Part shown: positions 36,754-48,195 of the stretch, one piece after another
Position numbering within the stretch: the first letter of the stretch is position 1
Layout of the letters: every line of letters begins with the position of its first letter
Origin: Prescottella soli
GTDB taxonomy: Bacteria > Actinomycetota > Actinomycetes > Mycobacteriales > Mycobacteriaceae
Direction of reading: 5' to 3'
Assembly (NCBI RefSeq): GCF_040024445.1
Contig: NZ_CP157276.1
Span: forward strand, 5,208,001-5,272,000
DNA length: 64,000 nucleotides
Made by a program: the position numbers and the translations under genes
Notes under the pieces: generated by a model
Database searches by the model: none
Seen by the model: only the letters and a program-made list of their open reading frames with translations
What the model was told of the DNA's origin: nothing

Positions 36754-37104
36754 ATGACTGTGCAGAACGAGACCGCCACTCACGGCGTCACGATGACCGA
36801 GACTGCGTCCGCGAAGGCGAAGGCGCTGCTCGATCAGGAGGGACGCGACGACCTTGCGCTGCGCATCGCCGTGCAGCCCGGTGGCTGTGCCGGCCTGCGG
36901 TATCAGCTGTTCTTCGACGACCGCAGCCTCGACGGTGACCTCGTCGTCGACTTCGGTGGCGTCAACCTCGCCGTCGACCGGATGAGCGCTCCCTACGTCG
37001 AGGGCGCCTCCATCGACTTCGTCGACACCATCGAGAAGCAGGGCTTCACGATCGACAACCCGAACGCCACCGGGTCCTGCGCCTGCGGCGACTCGTTCAA
37101 CTGA
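36754..37104 (+). CDS. HesB/IscA (A-type) iron-sulfur carrier protein
   Basis: The product is 116 residues from ATG 36754 (GGGAG upstream). It has the three conserved cysteines of A-type carriers: one in PGGCAGLRYQ (residue 48 or so), and the C-terminal pair in SCACGDSF. These bind an Fe-S cluster for delivery to target enzymes such as LipA. The core LALRIAVQPGGCAGLRY is typical. It lies next to adoK, divided by a hairpin. The symbol erpA is sometimes used in related genomes, but the type of partner cannot be read from sequence. Confidence 0.92.
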   Translation: MTVQNETATHGVTMTETASAKAKALLDQEGRDDLALRIAVQPGGCAGLRYQLFFDDRSLDGDLVVDFGGVNLAVDRMSAPYVEGASIDFVDTIEKQGFTIDNPNATGSCACGDSFN

Positions 37105-37130
37105 GTCCCGTACAACCTTCTTGACGCACG

Positions 37131-38211
<1,081 letters not shown>

Positions 38212-38226
38212 CCCGTCGCAGACACG

Positions 38227-38261
38227 TCCGCCCGGATTCCTCGAGAAGGAATCCGGGCGGA
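38227..38261. terminator. Bidirectional terminator between adoK and asnB
   Basis: A perfect 15-bp stem (38227-38241 with 38247-38261) and a 5-base loop lie between the convergent genes. Confidence 0.8.
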
Positions 38262-38286
38262 GTCGTCTCGGCGGTGGTTCCCGCCG

Positions 38287-40212
38287 TCAGAGGCTGACGG
38301 GGTACACCGGCTCCTGGATCTGCGGCACGATGCGCTTCTCGACGAAGATGCCGTGCCACACCATGAAGCACAGGACCGTCCAGAGGCGGCGGCTGTGATC
38401 CGACGTGCCCTCGCGATGCTCGTTCAGCATCCGCGTGACCGCGGCCTTGTCGAAGATGTGGTCGGTGCCGGACTCGGCGATCTGCTGGTGCGCCCAGTCG
38501 AACAGTTCGGTGCCGCGCAGCCAGTGCCGCAGCGGAACCGGGAAGCCCAGCTTCGCGCGGTGCAGCACGTGCGCCGGGACGATGCCCTCGAGCGCCTGTC
38601 GCAGCGCGTACTTGGTGGTGTCCTTCGTGATCTTCTGATCCAGCGGCACCCGCGACGCGACGTCGAAGACCTCGGGGTCGAGGAATGGCACGCGCAGCTC
38701 GAGCGAGTTCGCCATCGTCATCTTGTCGGCCTTGACCAGGATGTCTCCGCGCATCCAGGTGAACAGGTCCAGGTGCTGCATGCGCGCCACCGGGTCCCAG
38801 TCCCGGGACTGCGCGTAGATCGGTGCCGTCACGTCCTGGTGTGTCCACTCGGGGCGGAAGTCGCGCAGCACCGCCCGCAGTTGGGCGTCGCTGAAGCTGC
38901 GCGCATTGCCGTAGTAGCGATCCTCGAGCGTCATCGAGCCGCGGTGCAGCAGGCTCTTGCCTCGGGTGCCTTCCGGGATCCGATCGGAGAGCCGGCCGGC
39001 GGCCCGGCGCAGCGGCGCCGGCAGGTACTCGAACGGTTTGAGCGACAGCGGTTCGCGGTAGATCGTGTAGCCGCCGAACAGCTCGTCCGCGCCCTCGCCT
39101 GATAGGACCACCTTGACGTGCTTGCGGGCTTCCTTCGCGACAAACCACAGCGGCACCAGTGCCGGGTCGGCGACCGGATCGTCCAGGTACCAGATGATCT
39201 CGGGGATCGCGGCCGCGAATTCGGCGGGGGAGACCACCTTGACCACGTGCCGGGCGCCGATCGCGGCCGCGGACTCCGCGGCGACGTCGACCTCGGAGTA
39301 GCCCTCCCGCTCGAAACCGGTGGTGAACGTGATCAGGTTCGGGTTGTGCCGCATCGCGAGCGCCGCGATCGCGGTCGAGTCGATGCCGCCCGAGAGGAAC
39401 GAGCCCACGGTGACGTCGGCGCGCATGTGCTTGGCGACCGAGTCCTCGAGCGCCTCCGCGATCTCGCGATAGCGGGCCTGTTCGCTGCCGGCGGCAAACG
39501 GCACGGCCGGGAACTTCGGCGTGAAGTAGCGGGTCACCTCGGGCGCTTTGCCCGGCGCCAGTCGTGCGTAGGAGCCGGACTCGAGCCGACCGATCTGCGC
39601 GTGCAGCGTCTCCGGTTCGGGCACGTACTGCAGGACCGTGTAGTGCTCGATCGCGCGCGGATCGAGGTCGGTATCGATGCCGATGACGTCGGCCAGCTCG
39701 AGCAGGCTCTTCTTCTCGCTGCCGAACGCGGTGCCGTTCGTTCCGGTCGCGATGAACAGCGGCTTGATCCCGAACGGGTCGCGGGCCACGAACAGCTCGC
39801 GGGTCTCGGTGTCCCACACCGCGAACGCGAACATGCCGCGCAGCCGGCGGACCGCGTCGGCGCCCCAGTAGTGGTACGCGGCGACGATGGCCTCGCTGTC
39901 ACCCTCGGTGCGGAACTGGGCGCCGTGATCCTTCGCGAGCTCGGCGCGGACCTCGAGATAGTTGTAGATCTCGCCGTTGAAGGTGAGCGCGTAGCGCTCC
40001 GGGTTCTCCGGCGGTCCCCAGCGCAGCGGCTGGTGCGAGTGCTCGAGGTCGATGATCGACAGCCGGTTGAAGCCGAAGATCAGGTCGTCGTCGTGCCATG
40101 TCCCGTGCTCGTCGGGGCCACGGTGGCGCAGGCAGTGCATGGCCGCATCGACGCGAGCGACAGCGTCGTCGCTGGTGCCGTCGGTGGTGAGTAGTCCGAG
40201 CAGTCCGCACAC
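38287..40212 (-). CDS. asnB: Asparagine synthetase, glutamine-hydrolysing
   Basis: This is a 641-residue class II enzyme. The N-terminal glutaminase half starts MCGLLGLL, with Cys2 as nucleophile, and includes LSIIDLEHSHQPL and FNGEIYNYLEVR. The C-terminal synthetase half has the PP-loop SGGIDSTAIAAL near residue 250 and VLSGEGADELFGGY. Mycobacterial AsnB (Rv2201, from memory) sits at the same place; related enzymes in this group amidate diaminopimelate in peptidoglycan (LtsA/AsnB type), so a cell-wall role is a real alternative to free asparagine synthesis. It is divergent from ctaC. Confidence 0.94.
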   Translation of the reverse strand: MCGLLGLLTTDGTSDDAVARVDAAMHCLRHRGPDEHGTWHDDDLIFGFNRLSIIDLEHSHQPLRWGPPENPERYALTFNGEIYNYLEVRAELAKDHGAQFRTEGDSEAIVAAYHYWGADAVRRLRGMFAFAVWDTETRELFVARDPFGIKPLFIATGTNGTAFGSEKKSLLELADVIGIDTDLDPRAIEHYTVLQYVPEPETLHAQIGRLESGSYARLAPGKAPEVTRYFTPKFPAVPFAAGSEQARYREIAEALEDSVAKHMRADVTVGSFLSGGIDSTAIAALAMRHNPNLITFTTGFEREGYSEVDVAAESAAAIGARHVVKVVSPAEFAAAIPEIIWYLDDPVADPALVPLWFVAKEARKHVKVVLSGEGADELFGGYTIYREPLSLKPFEYLPAPLRRAAGRLSDRIPEGTRGKSLLHRGSMTLEDRYYGNARSFSDAQLRAVLRDFRPEWTHQDVTAPIYAQSRDWDPVARMQHLDLFTWMRGDILVKADKMTMANSLELRVPFLDPEVFDVASRVPLDQKITKDTTKYALRQALEGIVPAHVLHRAKLGFPVPLRHWLRGTELFDWAHQQIAESGTDHIFDKAAVTRMLNEHREGTSDHSRRLWTVLCFMVWHGIFVEKRIVPQIQEPVYPVSL

Positions 40213-40520
40213 AGCGTCCAGTACCTCGATTCAGAGTCGATTGTCGGTCGGGACACGACCGCCCCGTTGCGGACGGCGAATTCCCCAAGGAAGTATGCCG
40301 CAGTTTCCGCGCAGGGACCGTCGGCGGACCGCGCGTGTGCGTCGCGATCTCAGCTGAATCCCAGGTGGGGCGCGTACGTTGGAGGGTCGTTGGTCCCGAC
40401 TGCAACACGTGCGCCCACCCGACAGTGGAGGATCGGCGCCTTTGGTCTACGCTGCGTAGTAATTGGGCCTTCCCTTCGGGTGTGCCCTAGTGGAATTGCG
40501 GCGATCAGGAAGGCGTGAAC
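40213..40520. other. Divergent intergenic region asnB-ctaC
   Basis: This 308-bp region must hold the promoters of both genes. A short palindrome (ctacgc and gcgtag around one base, near 40448-40460) lies about 65 bp before the ctaC start. AGGAAGG at 40507-40513 is the ctaC ribosome binding site. No RNA gene or riboswitch is recognised. Confidence 0.45.
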
Positions 40521-41579
40521 GTGGCGCAAGGTCGGATCCTTCGGCGAGCCGGGCTGGCAGCATCTCTGGGCATAGCTGCCATGCTGCTGTCGGGTTGTTC
40601 AATCGACAATTCGGTGCTTCGCTTCGGGTGGCCATCGGGAGTTACCCCGCAGGCCGAACGTATGCGCGAACTGTGGACGTGGTCGGTCATCGCCGCCCTC
40701 GTCATGGGTGTCATCGTGTGGGGCCTCACCTTCTGGGTGGTCGTCTTCCACCGTAAGAAGAAGGACTCGCCCGAGTTCCCGCGTCAGACGGCATACAACG
40801 TGCCGCTGGAGCTCTTCTACACGGCCGTACCGTTCGTGATCATCGCTGTGCTCTTCTACTTCACCGTGGTCGTCCAGAACTACGTGACCGAGAAGAAGGA
40901 CAACCCGAACGTCGTCGTGGATGTCACGGCGTACCAGTGGAACTGGAAGTTCGGCTACCGCACCATCGACCTCGGCAACGGCGCCGCCAAGTACGAGGGC
41001 ACCGACGAGGAGGCCACCGCGGCCGCACTTGCCGCGTCGAAGCCGGAGGGCGTCGACGAGCACGGCAAGGAGAAGGTCGGCCCGATCCACGGCAAGAACA
41101 CGCAGGACCTGTCCTACCTGCACTACGACAAGATCGAGACCGTCGGCTCCAGCAACGAGGTTCCGATCCTCGTTCTCCCGACCGGCAAGCGCATCGAGTT
41201 CCAGCTCGCGTCCTCGGACGTCATTCACTCCTTCTGGGTTCCGGAGTTCCTGTTCAAGCGTGACGTGAACCCGAACCCGAAGGAGAACCACTCGGACAAC
41301 GTCTTCCAGATCAGTGAGATCGAGAAGGAAGGCGCGTTCGTGGGCCGTTGCGCCGAGATGTGCGGCACGTTCCACGCGATGATGAACTTCGAGGTCCGCG
41401 CCGTGACCCCCGAGAAGTTCGAGAAGTACATCGAGGCTCGCAAGTCCGTCGAGGAAGGCGGCAAGGGCCTGAACACTGCCGAGGCACTGGCGTCGATCGG
41501 TGAGTCGCCGACCGCGACTTCGACCTCGCCGTTCCACACCGACCGCACCGTGCGCGAGGCATCGGCCAGCGGCAACTGA
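40521..41579 (+). CDS. ctaC: Cytochrome c oxidase subunit II, lipoprotein form
   Basis: This is the CuA subunit of the aa3 oxidase. GTG 40521 is chosen because AGGAAGG lies seven bases upstream; GTG 40515 would leave one base. The 352-residue precursor has a lipobox (LLSGC, Cys26), two membrane helices at about 56-78 and 96-118, and the cupredoxin domain. That domain carries the CuA ligands in [12 protein letters not shown] and [14 protein letters not shown] (two Cys, His, Met and acidic residue). Between the first strands it carries a charged insert of about 45 residues, which the mycobacterial protein also has. It receives electrons directly from the QcrC cytochrome c in the III-IV supercomplex. 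Confidence 0.96.
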   Translation: MAQGRILRRAGLAASLGIAAMLLSGCSIDNSVLRFGWPSGVTPQAERMRELWTWSVIAALVMGVIVWGLTFWVVVFHRKKKDSPEFPRQTAYNVPLELFYTAVPFVIIAVLFYFTVVVQNYVTEKKDNPNVVVDVTAYQWNWKFGYRTIDLGNGAAKYEGTDEEATAAALAASKPEGVDEHGKEKVGPIHGKNTQDLSYLHYDKIETVGSSNEVPILVLPTGKRIEFQLASSDVIHSFWVPEFLFKRDVNPNPKENHSDNVFQISEIEKEGAFVGRCAEMCGTFHAMMNFEVRAVTPEKFEKYIEARKSVEEGGKGLNTAEALASIGESPTATSTSPFHTDRTVREASASGN

Positions 41580-41615
41580 CCGCCCGAGCACCCCTGACCA
41601 AGGACAAGAACTGAT

Positions 41616-42032
41616 ATGAAGATCGAAGCCAAGCTCTTCGAGATCCTGACGGTGTTCTTCATTCTCGTTGCGATCGTCTACGGCGTCTTCACCGCCATGT
41701 CGCGCACCGGAATCGAGTGGGCCGGCCTGACCGCGATCGTCCTGTCGGCGGGTCTGAGCCTCATCGTCGGAACGTACTTCCGGTTCGTGGCGCGTCGTCT
41801 CGACACCCGCCCCGAGGACTACGAGGAGGCGGAGATCTCCGACGGCTCCGGCGATCTGGGCTTCTTCAGCCCGGGTAGCTTCTGGCCCATCCTGCTGGCC
41901 GGTGCCGCCGCGTTCGCCGCGATCTCGCTGGCCTTCTTCCAGCCGTGGATGATCGTCATCGCAGTGGTGCTGGTCCTCACCGCCTCTGCCGGACTGGTCT
42001 TCGAGTACCACCTCGGACCCGAGAAGCACTAG
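41616..42032 (+). CDS. ctaF: Cytochrome c oxidase subunit IV, actinobacterial type
   Basis: This is a 138-residue protein with four membrane helices (two at the N-terminus, at about 5-27 and 33-55, and two at the C-terminus around 84-134) and a short soluble loop between ([18 protein letters not shown]). This is the small actinobacterial subunit CtaF, which assembles with the aa3 oxidase. It lies 36 bp after ctaC, so the two form an operon closed by a 19-bp hairpin. Confidence 0.94.
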   Translation: MKIEAKLFEILTVFFILVAIVYGVFTAMSRTGIEWAGLTAIVLSAGLSLIVGTYFRFVARRLDTRPEDYEEAEISDGSGDLGFFSPGSFWPILLAGAAAFAAISLAFFQPWMIVIAVVLVLTASAGLVFEYHLGPEKH

Positions 42033-42048
42033 CTCTCGCTCGACCACA

Positions 42049-42098
42049 ACCGTCGAAGGCGCCGAATCCCGCGAGGGGTTCGGCGCCTTCGACGGTTT
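42049..42098. terminator. Terminator shared by ctaF and the convergent DUF1254 gene
   Basis: A perfect 19-bp stem (42049-42067 with 42080-42098), a 12-base loop and a following TTC tract lie between the convergent genes. Confidence 0.85.
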
Positions 42099-42109
42099 CG
42101 CTGTCGGGA

Positions 42110-43555
42110 TCAGGCCCGGGGGATGTCGATCCGTTCGAGCTCGCTCGGCTGCCAGGTCTTGTCGAACCACGGTTCGAGCGGGCCGTACAGGCGGAGAATC
42201 GGGAACCAACTCTTGTTCCGAACCGTCTGGATCCAGTTGGCCTCCTTGCCCGCAGGCGCGGCCGGCCCGAACCACAGCACGATCGACCCGTCGTCCTCGG
42301 CCTCGACCGTGCCGGACAGGCTCATCAGGCTCGGATAGGGGTTGTCCGTCTGCAGCAGCGACCGGGTCTGCGTGTCGTACACGTCGACGGACCAGAAGTT
42401 CTTTGCCGGTGGGTTCGGCGGCAGAACGAGCCGATAGGTCTTGCCGCCGTCGAGGATCCGCCCGGCGGAGTCCTCCGCCGTGTAGGCGTAGGCGGACCCG
42501 GCACCGACCTGCGCGTGCGCCATCGCCGGGGTGATCACGGTGGCGAAGTAGTGGAACTGGGCGCGCGCATCGAGCAGTCGCGCGTTCCGGTCGAGGAACT
42601 CGTAGCTACCGCCGACGAACGCCTCCTTCCACGACGACCCCTCGAAGACGAAGCTGTCCGGATTGCGGGGGGAATAGACGAGCGCGCGGCTCATGCCGGC
42701 GGCCGTCTTCGCCGCCGAGTCGAGGATGCCGCGCAGTCGCTCGTCCGGGGCGAACTTCCGACCGTGCTGAATGCCGATCGCGGCGAGCTGTCCGGCCCGC
42801 TCGGGGTCGAGCGAGTCGGCCGGCTCCTCATCGACCAGTTCGGCGACCTCCTCGAAGAACGAGAAGTCGTTGGCGTGCACGGTGTTGAACTTCTTGTCCG
42901 CGATGTTGACGAACGTGAGGTCCGGCGGGTTCTGTGCGTCCGCGAGCCGGTAGACGCGGGTCTGCCGCATCGCCTCGACACCGCCGAGGGCGCGGAACAC
43001 AACCCAGTTCGTGTAGGTCGGCGGCCGGTAGACGAAGTAGCCGTCGGGCTCGTCGCCCTCGTATCCGGGCGGCAGGAACAGGTACTTGCCGCCCGCACCC
43101 TTGTCCGGTCCGGCGATCCCCATGTCGGCCACGTAGCGGAACCAGAAGTCATCGACCACACACAACGACTCCTTCGGCGGCTCGATCACCACCGGGCCGT
43201 CGCGCAGGTCGATGAACATCGACCCGTAGGTGGTCTCGGTGTTCGGGGTGAGGAAGAAACCCCCCGAGTTCGCGCGGGGATCGGTGTACGCCAGCATGTG
43301 CAGCCCGTCGATGCCGACGCTGCGAAATCCCTTGCGCATCGCGACCAGAGACGCACCCGGCATCGCGTTGAGGAAGGCCTCGACCCCGCGGAGGAAGTCG
43401 AGGCCGTCGTACAGGTTGCGGGTCGTCTCGGGAAACGGCACACCGTCGAAGAAGTCGAAGGAGCCAACCGGCGTCTCGATCCGGTCCGGGACGCTGATTC
43501 CGAAGGATTCGGGAGTGAGTGCGTTGTTGTGATCGTTCAAAACTGCCTCCTGCAC
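42110..43555 (-). CDS. DUF1254/DUF1214 domain protein
   Basis: This is a 481-residue protein without a clear signal peptide. The N-terminal half is DUF1254: YDGLDFLRGVEAFLNAMPGAS and TPNTETTYGSMFIDLRDGPVVIEPP, with VDDFWFRYVADMGIAGPDKG. The C-terminal half is DUF1214, with FWSVDVYDTQTRSLLQTDNPYPS and IVLWFGPAAPAGKEANWIQT. The family may form beta-rich carbohydrate- or lipid-associated proteins, but no function is proved. It lies next to a broken relative on the opposite strand, inserted between the ctaC-ctaF unit and qcrB, a spot with different genes in mycobacteria. Confidence 0.9.
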   Translation of the reverse strand: MQEAVLNDHNNALTPESFGISVPDRIETPVGSFDFFDGVPFPETTRNLYDGLDFLRGVEAFLNAMPGASLVAMRKGFRSVGIDGLHMLAYTDPRANSGGFFLTPNTETTYGSMFIDLRDGPVVIEPPKESLCVVDDFWFRYVADMGIAGPDKGAGGKYLFLPPGYEGDEPDGYFVYRPPTYTNWVVFRALGGVEAMRQTRVYRLADAQNPPDLTFVNIADKKFNTVHANDFSFFEEVAELVDEEPADSLDPERAGQLAAIGIQHGRKFAPDERLRGILDSAAKTAAGMSRALVYSPRNPDSFVFEGSSWKEAFVGGSYEFLDRNARLLDARAQFHYFATVITPAMAHAQVGAGSAYAYTAEDSAGRILDGGKTYRLVLPPNPPAKNFWSVDVYDTQTRSLLQTDNPYPSLMSLSGTVEAEDDGSIVLWFGPAAPAGKEANWIQTVRNKSWFPILRLYGPLEPWFDKTWQPSELERIDIPRA

Positions 43556-43752
43556 GACGTGGTCGGTAGCCGTGAGGATAAGTCACGCCGCCGGGGGCCG
43601 CACCAGCACCCGAGCGGGGTGATCCTCGAGGGTCGAGCGATGCAGGCGTGTCGTGCTCGAGATCCGTACCGCACCATGCGATTGTCGGCAAGGTCACCAA
43701 TGGCGTAATGACACGTGGGCAAGGTCGTGCTGGACGACGGAAGGATGACCGT

Positions 43753-44369
43753 GTGAAGACCACCGGGATTTCCGACGAGTTGGCCAGGGACGCATACCTG
43801 TACGCGTACTCGATGGACGAGGTCTACAAGTTTCTGTACGAGACGCCGACTCGGCATGGCTCGACAAGTATCGGACCGTCGGGCTGGGGTCCGGGCGAAC
43901 CGAGTTCACCGATGAACAGCTCGAGGCCGCCGCACGCGGCGAGAAGCTCGGTATGCAGCACCTCGTCGATCTCGCGCCGACGTTGACGAGCGCCGGAAAG
44001 TTGCTCGGCACCGGGGAGGCTCTGCAGGACGGTGCGCGGGATCTGTTCGCGGAGGGCACGTACCTCGGCCAGTGGGGTCTGCCCCCGGTGGAATCCGTGT
44101 ACATGAAAGTCGAGACAGGATCCGACGGTCTGCCCGTCAACGCTTCCGGTGGAAAGAAGTACCGAGCCCGGTTCCTTGCTCCCGACGTCGGTGAGTTCTG
44201 GTCGTTCACCGTGTACGGCACCGACAATCGGCTCGTGGCGCACAACGCGATCAACCGGCACAGTCGGGGGGACCGCACACTCGTGCCGGACGCCGAGGGC
44301 TACTACATGATCGAGATGAGCGCCGACGTCGAATCCAACCGCGACGACCCGAACTTTCTGGTCGCCTGA
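43753..44369 (+). pseudogene. Broken DUF1254/DUF1214 gene with internal deletion and frameshift
   Basis: From GTG 43753 one frame reads VKTTGISDELARDAYLYAYS, the start of a DUF1254 domain. Near 43840 it loses similarity and soon runs into junk. The next frame, from 43842 on, reads DADSAWLDKYRTVGLG and continues to a C-terminal DUF1214 domain ending at 44369 (FWSFTVYGTDNRLVAHNAINR, then RGDRTLVPDAEG). About 250 middle residues of the family are missing as well as the frame being shifted. Total length is only about 205 codons. It is an evident remnant; alternatively a short downstream ORF starting at 43953 could express the DUF1214 part alone. Confidence 0.8.
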
Positions 44370-44432
44370 GGCCCACGCCCGTCAGGACGTGACGGGGGAG
44401 AGGTCGCCCACACCAGGCCCCCGAGAACGGGA

Positions 44433-44464
44433 AAGGCCCCGAACCGGAATCGGTTCGGGGCCTT
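44433..44464. terminator. Terminator between the DUF1254 remnant and qcrB
   Basis: A perfect 14-bp stem (44433-44446 with 44451-44464) and a 4-base loop, convergent to both. It lies 19 bases from the qcrB stop codon. Confidence 0.8.
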
Positions 44465-44483
44465 CCTCGTCGGTCTCGGCGAA

Positions 44484-46130
44484 CTAGTGCGCTTCGCCGT
44501 CGCCGGAGCCGTTTCCGCGGACGCGGTCCTGGTACTCCGTGAGAATCTGCAGCTGCTCGTGCTCGGCTGCGTGGTGCGCAGCCTCGAGCGCCTGGCTCTG
44601 CTCGACCGGGTCGGGCGTGAGCAGGGTGCCCGAACCGGGCTTGCCGGCCGAACCGAGCTTGTTCATCTTCTTCGGGATCGCAGCACCCTGGTACTCCAGC
44701 GGGATCGGGTGGCCGTGATCGTCGACCGGGCCGAGCGGCTGGTGGATCTCGACGTACTCACCGTGCGGCAGGCGCTTGATGATGCCGGTCTCGATGCCGT
44801 GCTCGAGCACCGCGCGATCGCTGCGCTGCAGACCCAGGCAGAAGCGGTAGGTCACGTAGTACGCGATCGGAGGCAGCACGACCATGCCGATACGACCGAT
44901 CCAGGTCATCGCGTTGAGCGAGATGTCCAGGTGGTAGGCGATGATGTCGTTGACGCAGGAGATCGTCAGCACCAGGTAGAACGCGATGGCCATCGCGCCG
45001 ATACCGGTGCGGACCGGGACGTCACGCGGACGCTGCAGCAGGTTGTGGTGCGCGTCGTCCTTCGTGAACTTCTTCTCGATCCACGGGTAGGCGATCAGCA
45101 GCGCGAACACGATGCCCATGATCAGCGCGACAGCGAACACGGCGGGGATCGTGTACCGGTTGAACAGGTAGATCTCCCACGCCGGCCACAGACGCGCCAT
45201 GCCGTCGGTCCACATCATGTAGAAGTCGGGCTGCGAACCAGCCGACACCTGCGACGGGTTGTACGGGCCGATGTTCCAGATCGGGTTGATCTGCAGGACG
45301 CCACCCATGATGGCCAGGATGCCGAACGTGAACGCGAAGAACGCACCGCCCTTGAGGGCGAACACCGGGAGGATCCGGACGCCGACGACGTTCTGCTCGG
45401 TGCGGCCGGGGCCGGGGAACTGCGTGTGCTTCTGGTACCAGACCAGCGCGAGGTGCGCGGCGATCAGGGCCAGCAGGATGCCCGGAACCAGCAGCACGTG
45501 CGCGACGTACAGACGCGGGATGATCAGCTCGCCGGGGAAGTCGCCGCCGAAGATCAGCCAGTGCAGCCAGGTGCCGGCGATCGGAACACTCAGGGTGATG
45601 CCGGACAGCGCGGCGCGCAGACCGGTACCGGACAGCAGGTCGTCAGGCAGCGAGTAGCCGAAGAAGCCCTCGAACATCGCCAGGATCAGCAGCAGCGAGC
45701 CGATGACCCAGTTCGCCTCACGCGGGCGACGGAACGCGCCGGTGAAGAAGATGCGCAGCAGGTGCACGATGATCGACGCGGCGAACATCAGCGCAGCCCA
45801 GTGGTGGATCTGCCGGACGAACAGACCGCCGCGAACCTCGAAGGAGATGTTCAGCGTGGTCTCGTACGCGCGGGACATCTCGACGCCGCGGAGCGGCTCG
45901 TATGCGCCGTTGTAGGTGACCTCGGCCAGCGACGGGTCGAAGAACAGCGTGAGGTACACGCCCGAGATCAACAGGATGATGAAGCTGTACAGCGCGATCT
46001 CGCCGAGCATGAACGACCAATGGGTCGGGAAGACCTTGTTGATCTGCCGCTTCATACCGGCCGCGAGATGGTAGCGAGAGTCGACTGCCTCTGCTTGGGC
46101 GGCAACTCTGGATGGAGTGGTAGTGGTCAC
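44484..46130 (-). CDS. qcrB: Cytochrome bc1 complex cytochrome b subunit
   Basis: QcrB carries the two b hemes and the quinone sites, and is the target of telacebec (Q203) in mycobacteria. The product is 548 residues from GTG 46130, whose first four bases GTGA overlap the qcrA stop codon; GGGAG lies upstream. Membrane helices fill residues 40-410. Heme-ligand regions include [26 protein letters not shown] and [27 protein letters not shown] (histidine pairs). The PEWY-like Qo motif is PDFYMMW here, as usual in actinobacteria. A C-terminal soluble tail of about 120 residues is also actinobacterial. Confidence 0.97.
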   Translation of the reverse strand: MTTTTPSRVAAQAEAVDSRYHLAAGMKRQINKVFPTHWSFMLGEIALYSFIILLISGVYLTLFFDPSLAEVTYNGAYEPLRGVEMSRAYETTLNISFEVRGGLFVRQIHHWAALMFAASIIVHLLRIFFTGAFRRPREANWVIGSLLLILAMFEGFFGYSLPDDLLSGTGLRAALSGITLSVPIAGTWLHWLIFGGDFPGELIIPRLYVAHVLLVPGILLALIAAHLALVWYQKHTQFPGPGRTEQNVVGVRILPVFALKGGAFFAFTFGILAIMGGVLQINPIWNIGPYNPSQVSAGSQPDFYMMWTDGMARLWPAWEIYLFNRYTIPAVFAVALIMGIVFALLIAYPWIEKKFTKDDAHHNLLQRPRDVPVRTGIGAMAIAFYLVLTISCVNDIIAYHLDISLNAMTWIGRIGMVVLPPIAYYVTYRFCLGLQRSDRAVLEHGIETGIIKRLPHGEYVEIHQPLGPVDDHGHPIPLEYQGAAIPKKMNKLGSAGKPGSGTLLTPDPVEQSQALEAAHHAAEHEQLQILTEYQDRVRGNGSGDGEAH

Positions 46131-47263
46131 GGTCGACGCTCCCAAAATGCCGGGCCGAGGGCTTCGATGAAGTCACCGTTGGCGACGAGGTAGCCCTCTT
46201 CGTTCACAGTAATAGGCAGCTGCGGAAGAGCACGAGCGGCGGGACCGAAGATCGGCTTGCCGTACTGCAGCGCGTCGAACTGCGACTGGTGGCAGGGGCA
46301 CAGGATTCGGTTGGTCTGCTGCTCGTACAGCGAGGTGGGGCAGCCGAGGTGGGTGCAGATCTTCGAGTAGGCGATGTAGTCGCCGTAGTTGAAGCTCTCC
46401 TGGCCCTTGCGCTTGACGGCCCGCTGGGCGTCCACAGTGCGCAGACGGATCAGCATGACCGCGTTGCGGATGCCGCGCAGCGCCTTGAACAGCTCCTCGT
46501 CATTGCCACGCTCGGACTCACGGAACGGGAACACCGTCTCCATGCCGCCGGCGTCGAGGTCCTCGGGGCGCACCAGCACGATGTCGTGCGGACGACCGGT
46601 GTCGCGACGCAGGTAGATCGTCTCGCCCGGGTAGCGGGGGGTCCAGCCGGACACCCACAGCGGGGAGTTGTCGCCCTTGGCCCACGGGTTCTTGATCATG
46701 CCGCCGAGCGGCATGACCGCCATGATGCCGACAGCGCCGCCACCGAAGATCAGGCTGCGCTTGATCATCTTGCGACGGCCGAGCGTCGACTTGTCGAGGG
46801 TGTCGGTCAGCTGGGCCCCGAGGGTCCGCTTGTCGACCTCGGCCGAACCGCCGTCGTGGCGATCCTGGATCGAGACCTCTTCGGGGACGAACTTCTTGGT
46901 GAACTTCACCGCGCCGACGCCGACACCGAGGATCGCGAGACCCATGGTGAAGCCGATCAGCGGGGTGTACAGGTTGTACGCCCAGTAGGTGTCGTCGCCC
47001 TCGCCCGCGTACTCCCAGGGCCAGAACAGGAAGATGCCGATGAAGGCGATCGCCGAGATGCCGGCGAGGGTGAACCAGAAGGCCACCGAGCGCTCGGCGC
47101 GCTTCTCGGCCTTGGTGCCCTCGACCGCCCAGCGATCCTTCTGGAACGCCACATCGACGCCGTCGAGATTGGTACCGAGCTCGACGAGTTCGTCCCGGGT
47201 CATCCGGTCGAGTTCGTCGTCCGTGTACTTCTTCGGCGTGCCGCCGCTGCCGGCGTCGCTCAT
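46127..47263 (-). CDS. qcrA: Cytochrome bc1 complex Rieske iron-sulfur subunit
   Basis: QcrA is the Rieske protein, 378 residues from ATG 47263. The Rieske cluster ligands are visible: Cys303 and His305 in CTHLGC (with Cys308) and Cys322, Cys324, His325 in CPCHQSQF. The actinobacterial extension has three membrane helices at about 61-82, 101-120 and 169-190, more than the single one of canonical Rieske proteins. ATG overlaps the qcrC stop (ATGA), and its own stop overlaps the qcrB start, so the three genes are translationally coupled. Confidence 0.97.
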   Translation of the reverse strand: MSDAGSGGTPKKYTDDELDRMTRDELVELGTNLDGVDVAFQKDRWAVEGTKAEKRAERSVAFWFTLAGISAIAFIGIFLFWPWEYAGEGDDTYWAYNLYTPLIGFTMGLAILGVGVGAVKFTKKFVPEEVSIQDRHDGGSAEVDKRTLGAQLTDTLDKSTLGRRKMIKRSLIFGGGAVGIMAVMPLGGMIKNPWAKGDNSPLWVSGWTPRYPGETIYLRRDTGRPHDIVLVRPEDLDAGGMETVFPFRESERGNDEELFKALRGIRNAVMLIRLRTVDAQRAVKRKGQESFNYGDYIAYSKICTHLGCPTSLYEQQTNRILCPCHQSQFDALQYGKPIFGPAARALPQLPITVNEEGYLVANGDFIEALGPAFWERRP

Positions 47264-48132
47264 GACCTTGCTCCGATCCACAGTGCTGCGCCGACGACAG
47301 CGACGATGCCGATGACCCACATGGCGAGGCCCTCGGACCCCGGTCCGATGCCGCCGAGACCGTAACCACCCGGGCTCTTGGTCTCGCCCGACTGCTTGAC
47401 GTAGGCGATGATGTCCTTCTTCTCCTCGAGCGTCAGCTGACGGTCGGAGAACTTGGGCATGTTCTGGGGGCCCGTGACCATGGCGGCATAGATCTGCTGC
47501 TCGCTGGCCGGATCCAGAACGGGGGCGTACTTACCGGAGGACAGCGCGCCGCCGCGTCCGGTGAAGTTGTGGCACGACGCGCAGTTCATGCGGAACAGCT
47601 CGCTACCGCGCGCGACGTCGCCGCCACGCAGCGACGACTGTGCGATCTCGCCGTTCTCGTCACGGACGAGGGTCGGGCCGCCGCCCTGCGACTGGACGTA
47701 GGCGCCGATGGCGTCGGTCTGGCGGGCGTCGAACTTGGCGGGCTTGCGGGAAGCCTGCGCCTCGTTGCGGGCGGCCGGCATACGACCGGACGACACCTGG
47801 AAGTACACGGCTGCCTCGCCGACACCGATCAGGCTGGGGCCGCGGTCCTGGACACCCTGCAGGTTCGCGCCGTGGCACGTGATGCAGGAGGTGTCGTAGA
47901 GCTGCTTGCCTTCGCGGATCAGCGCTGCGGAATCGTCGCTCGCGGTGGCGACCTGCGGCGCAGGCGTCAGTGCGGAGGCGAGGAAACCGGCGCTCACGAG
48001 TCCCAGCATGAGGATCAGCGCGCCGGTGACGCGGCGGCGCAGCTTGCGCTGGCGGCGCGCCTTGGCGGCGGAACCTGCTGTCGTGCGGTTGGGCATGTCA
48101 CCCTCGATTGCGGGAGGGGGGGATGAACTCAT
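47260..48132 (-). CDS. qcrC: Cytochrome bc1 complex diheme cytochrome c subunit
   Basis: QcrC replaces soluble cytochrome c by linking bc1 to the oxidase. The 290-residue protein has an N-terminal signal-anchor helix at about 36-56, two CxxCH heme sites (C83-H87 in CITCHG and C184-H188 in CASCHN), and a C-terminal membrane helix near 266-288. It belongs to the paired cytochrome c domain type specific to actinobacteria. ATG 48132 is used; ATG 48096 is a good alternative with GAGGG upstream. The gene is 63 bp downstream of ctaE. Confidence 0.96.
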   Translation of the reverse strand: MSSSPPPAIEGDMPNRTTAGSAAKARRQRKLRRRVTGALILMLGLVSAGFLASALTPAPQVATASDDSAALIREGKQLYDTSCITCHGANLQGVQDRGPSLIGVGEAAVYFQVSSGRMPAARNEAQASRKPAKFDARQTDAIGAYVQSQGGGPTLVRDENGEIAQSSLRGGDVARGSELFRMNCASCHNFTGRGGALSSGKYAPVLDPASEQQIYAAMVTGPQNMPKFSDRQLTLEEKKDIIAYVKQSGETKSPGGYGLGGIGPGSEGLAMWVIGIVAVVGAALWIGARS

Positions 48133-48195
48133 CTGTATCCCTTTGGTCTGTCGGGACGACTGAAGCGTCAGGGGGCTGCCTGGTCGTTCAGCTGG

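Noticed and set aside
44487-46193. Long open frame opposite qcrB
   Set aside because: It is antisense to the cytochrome b gene and has no recognisable domain.
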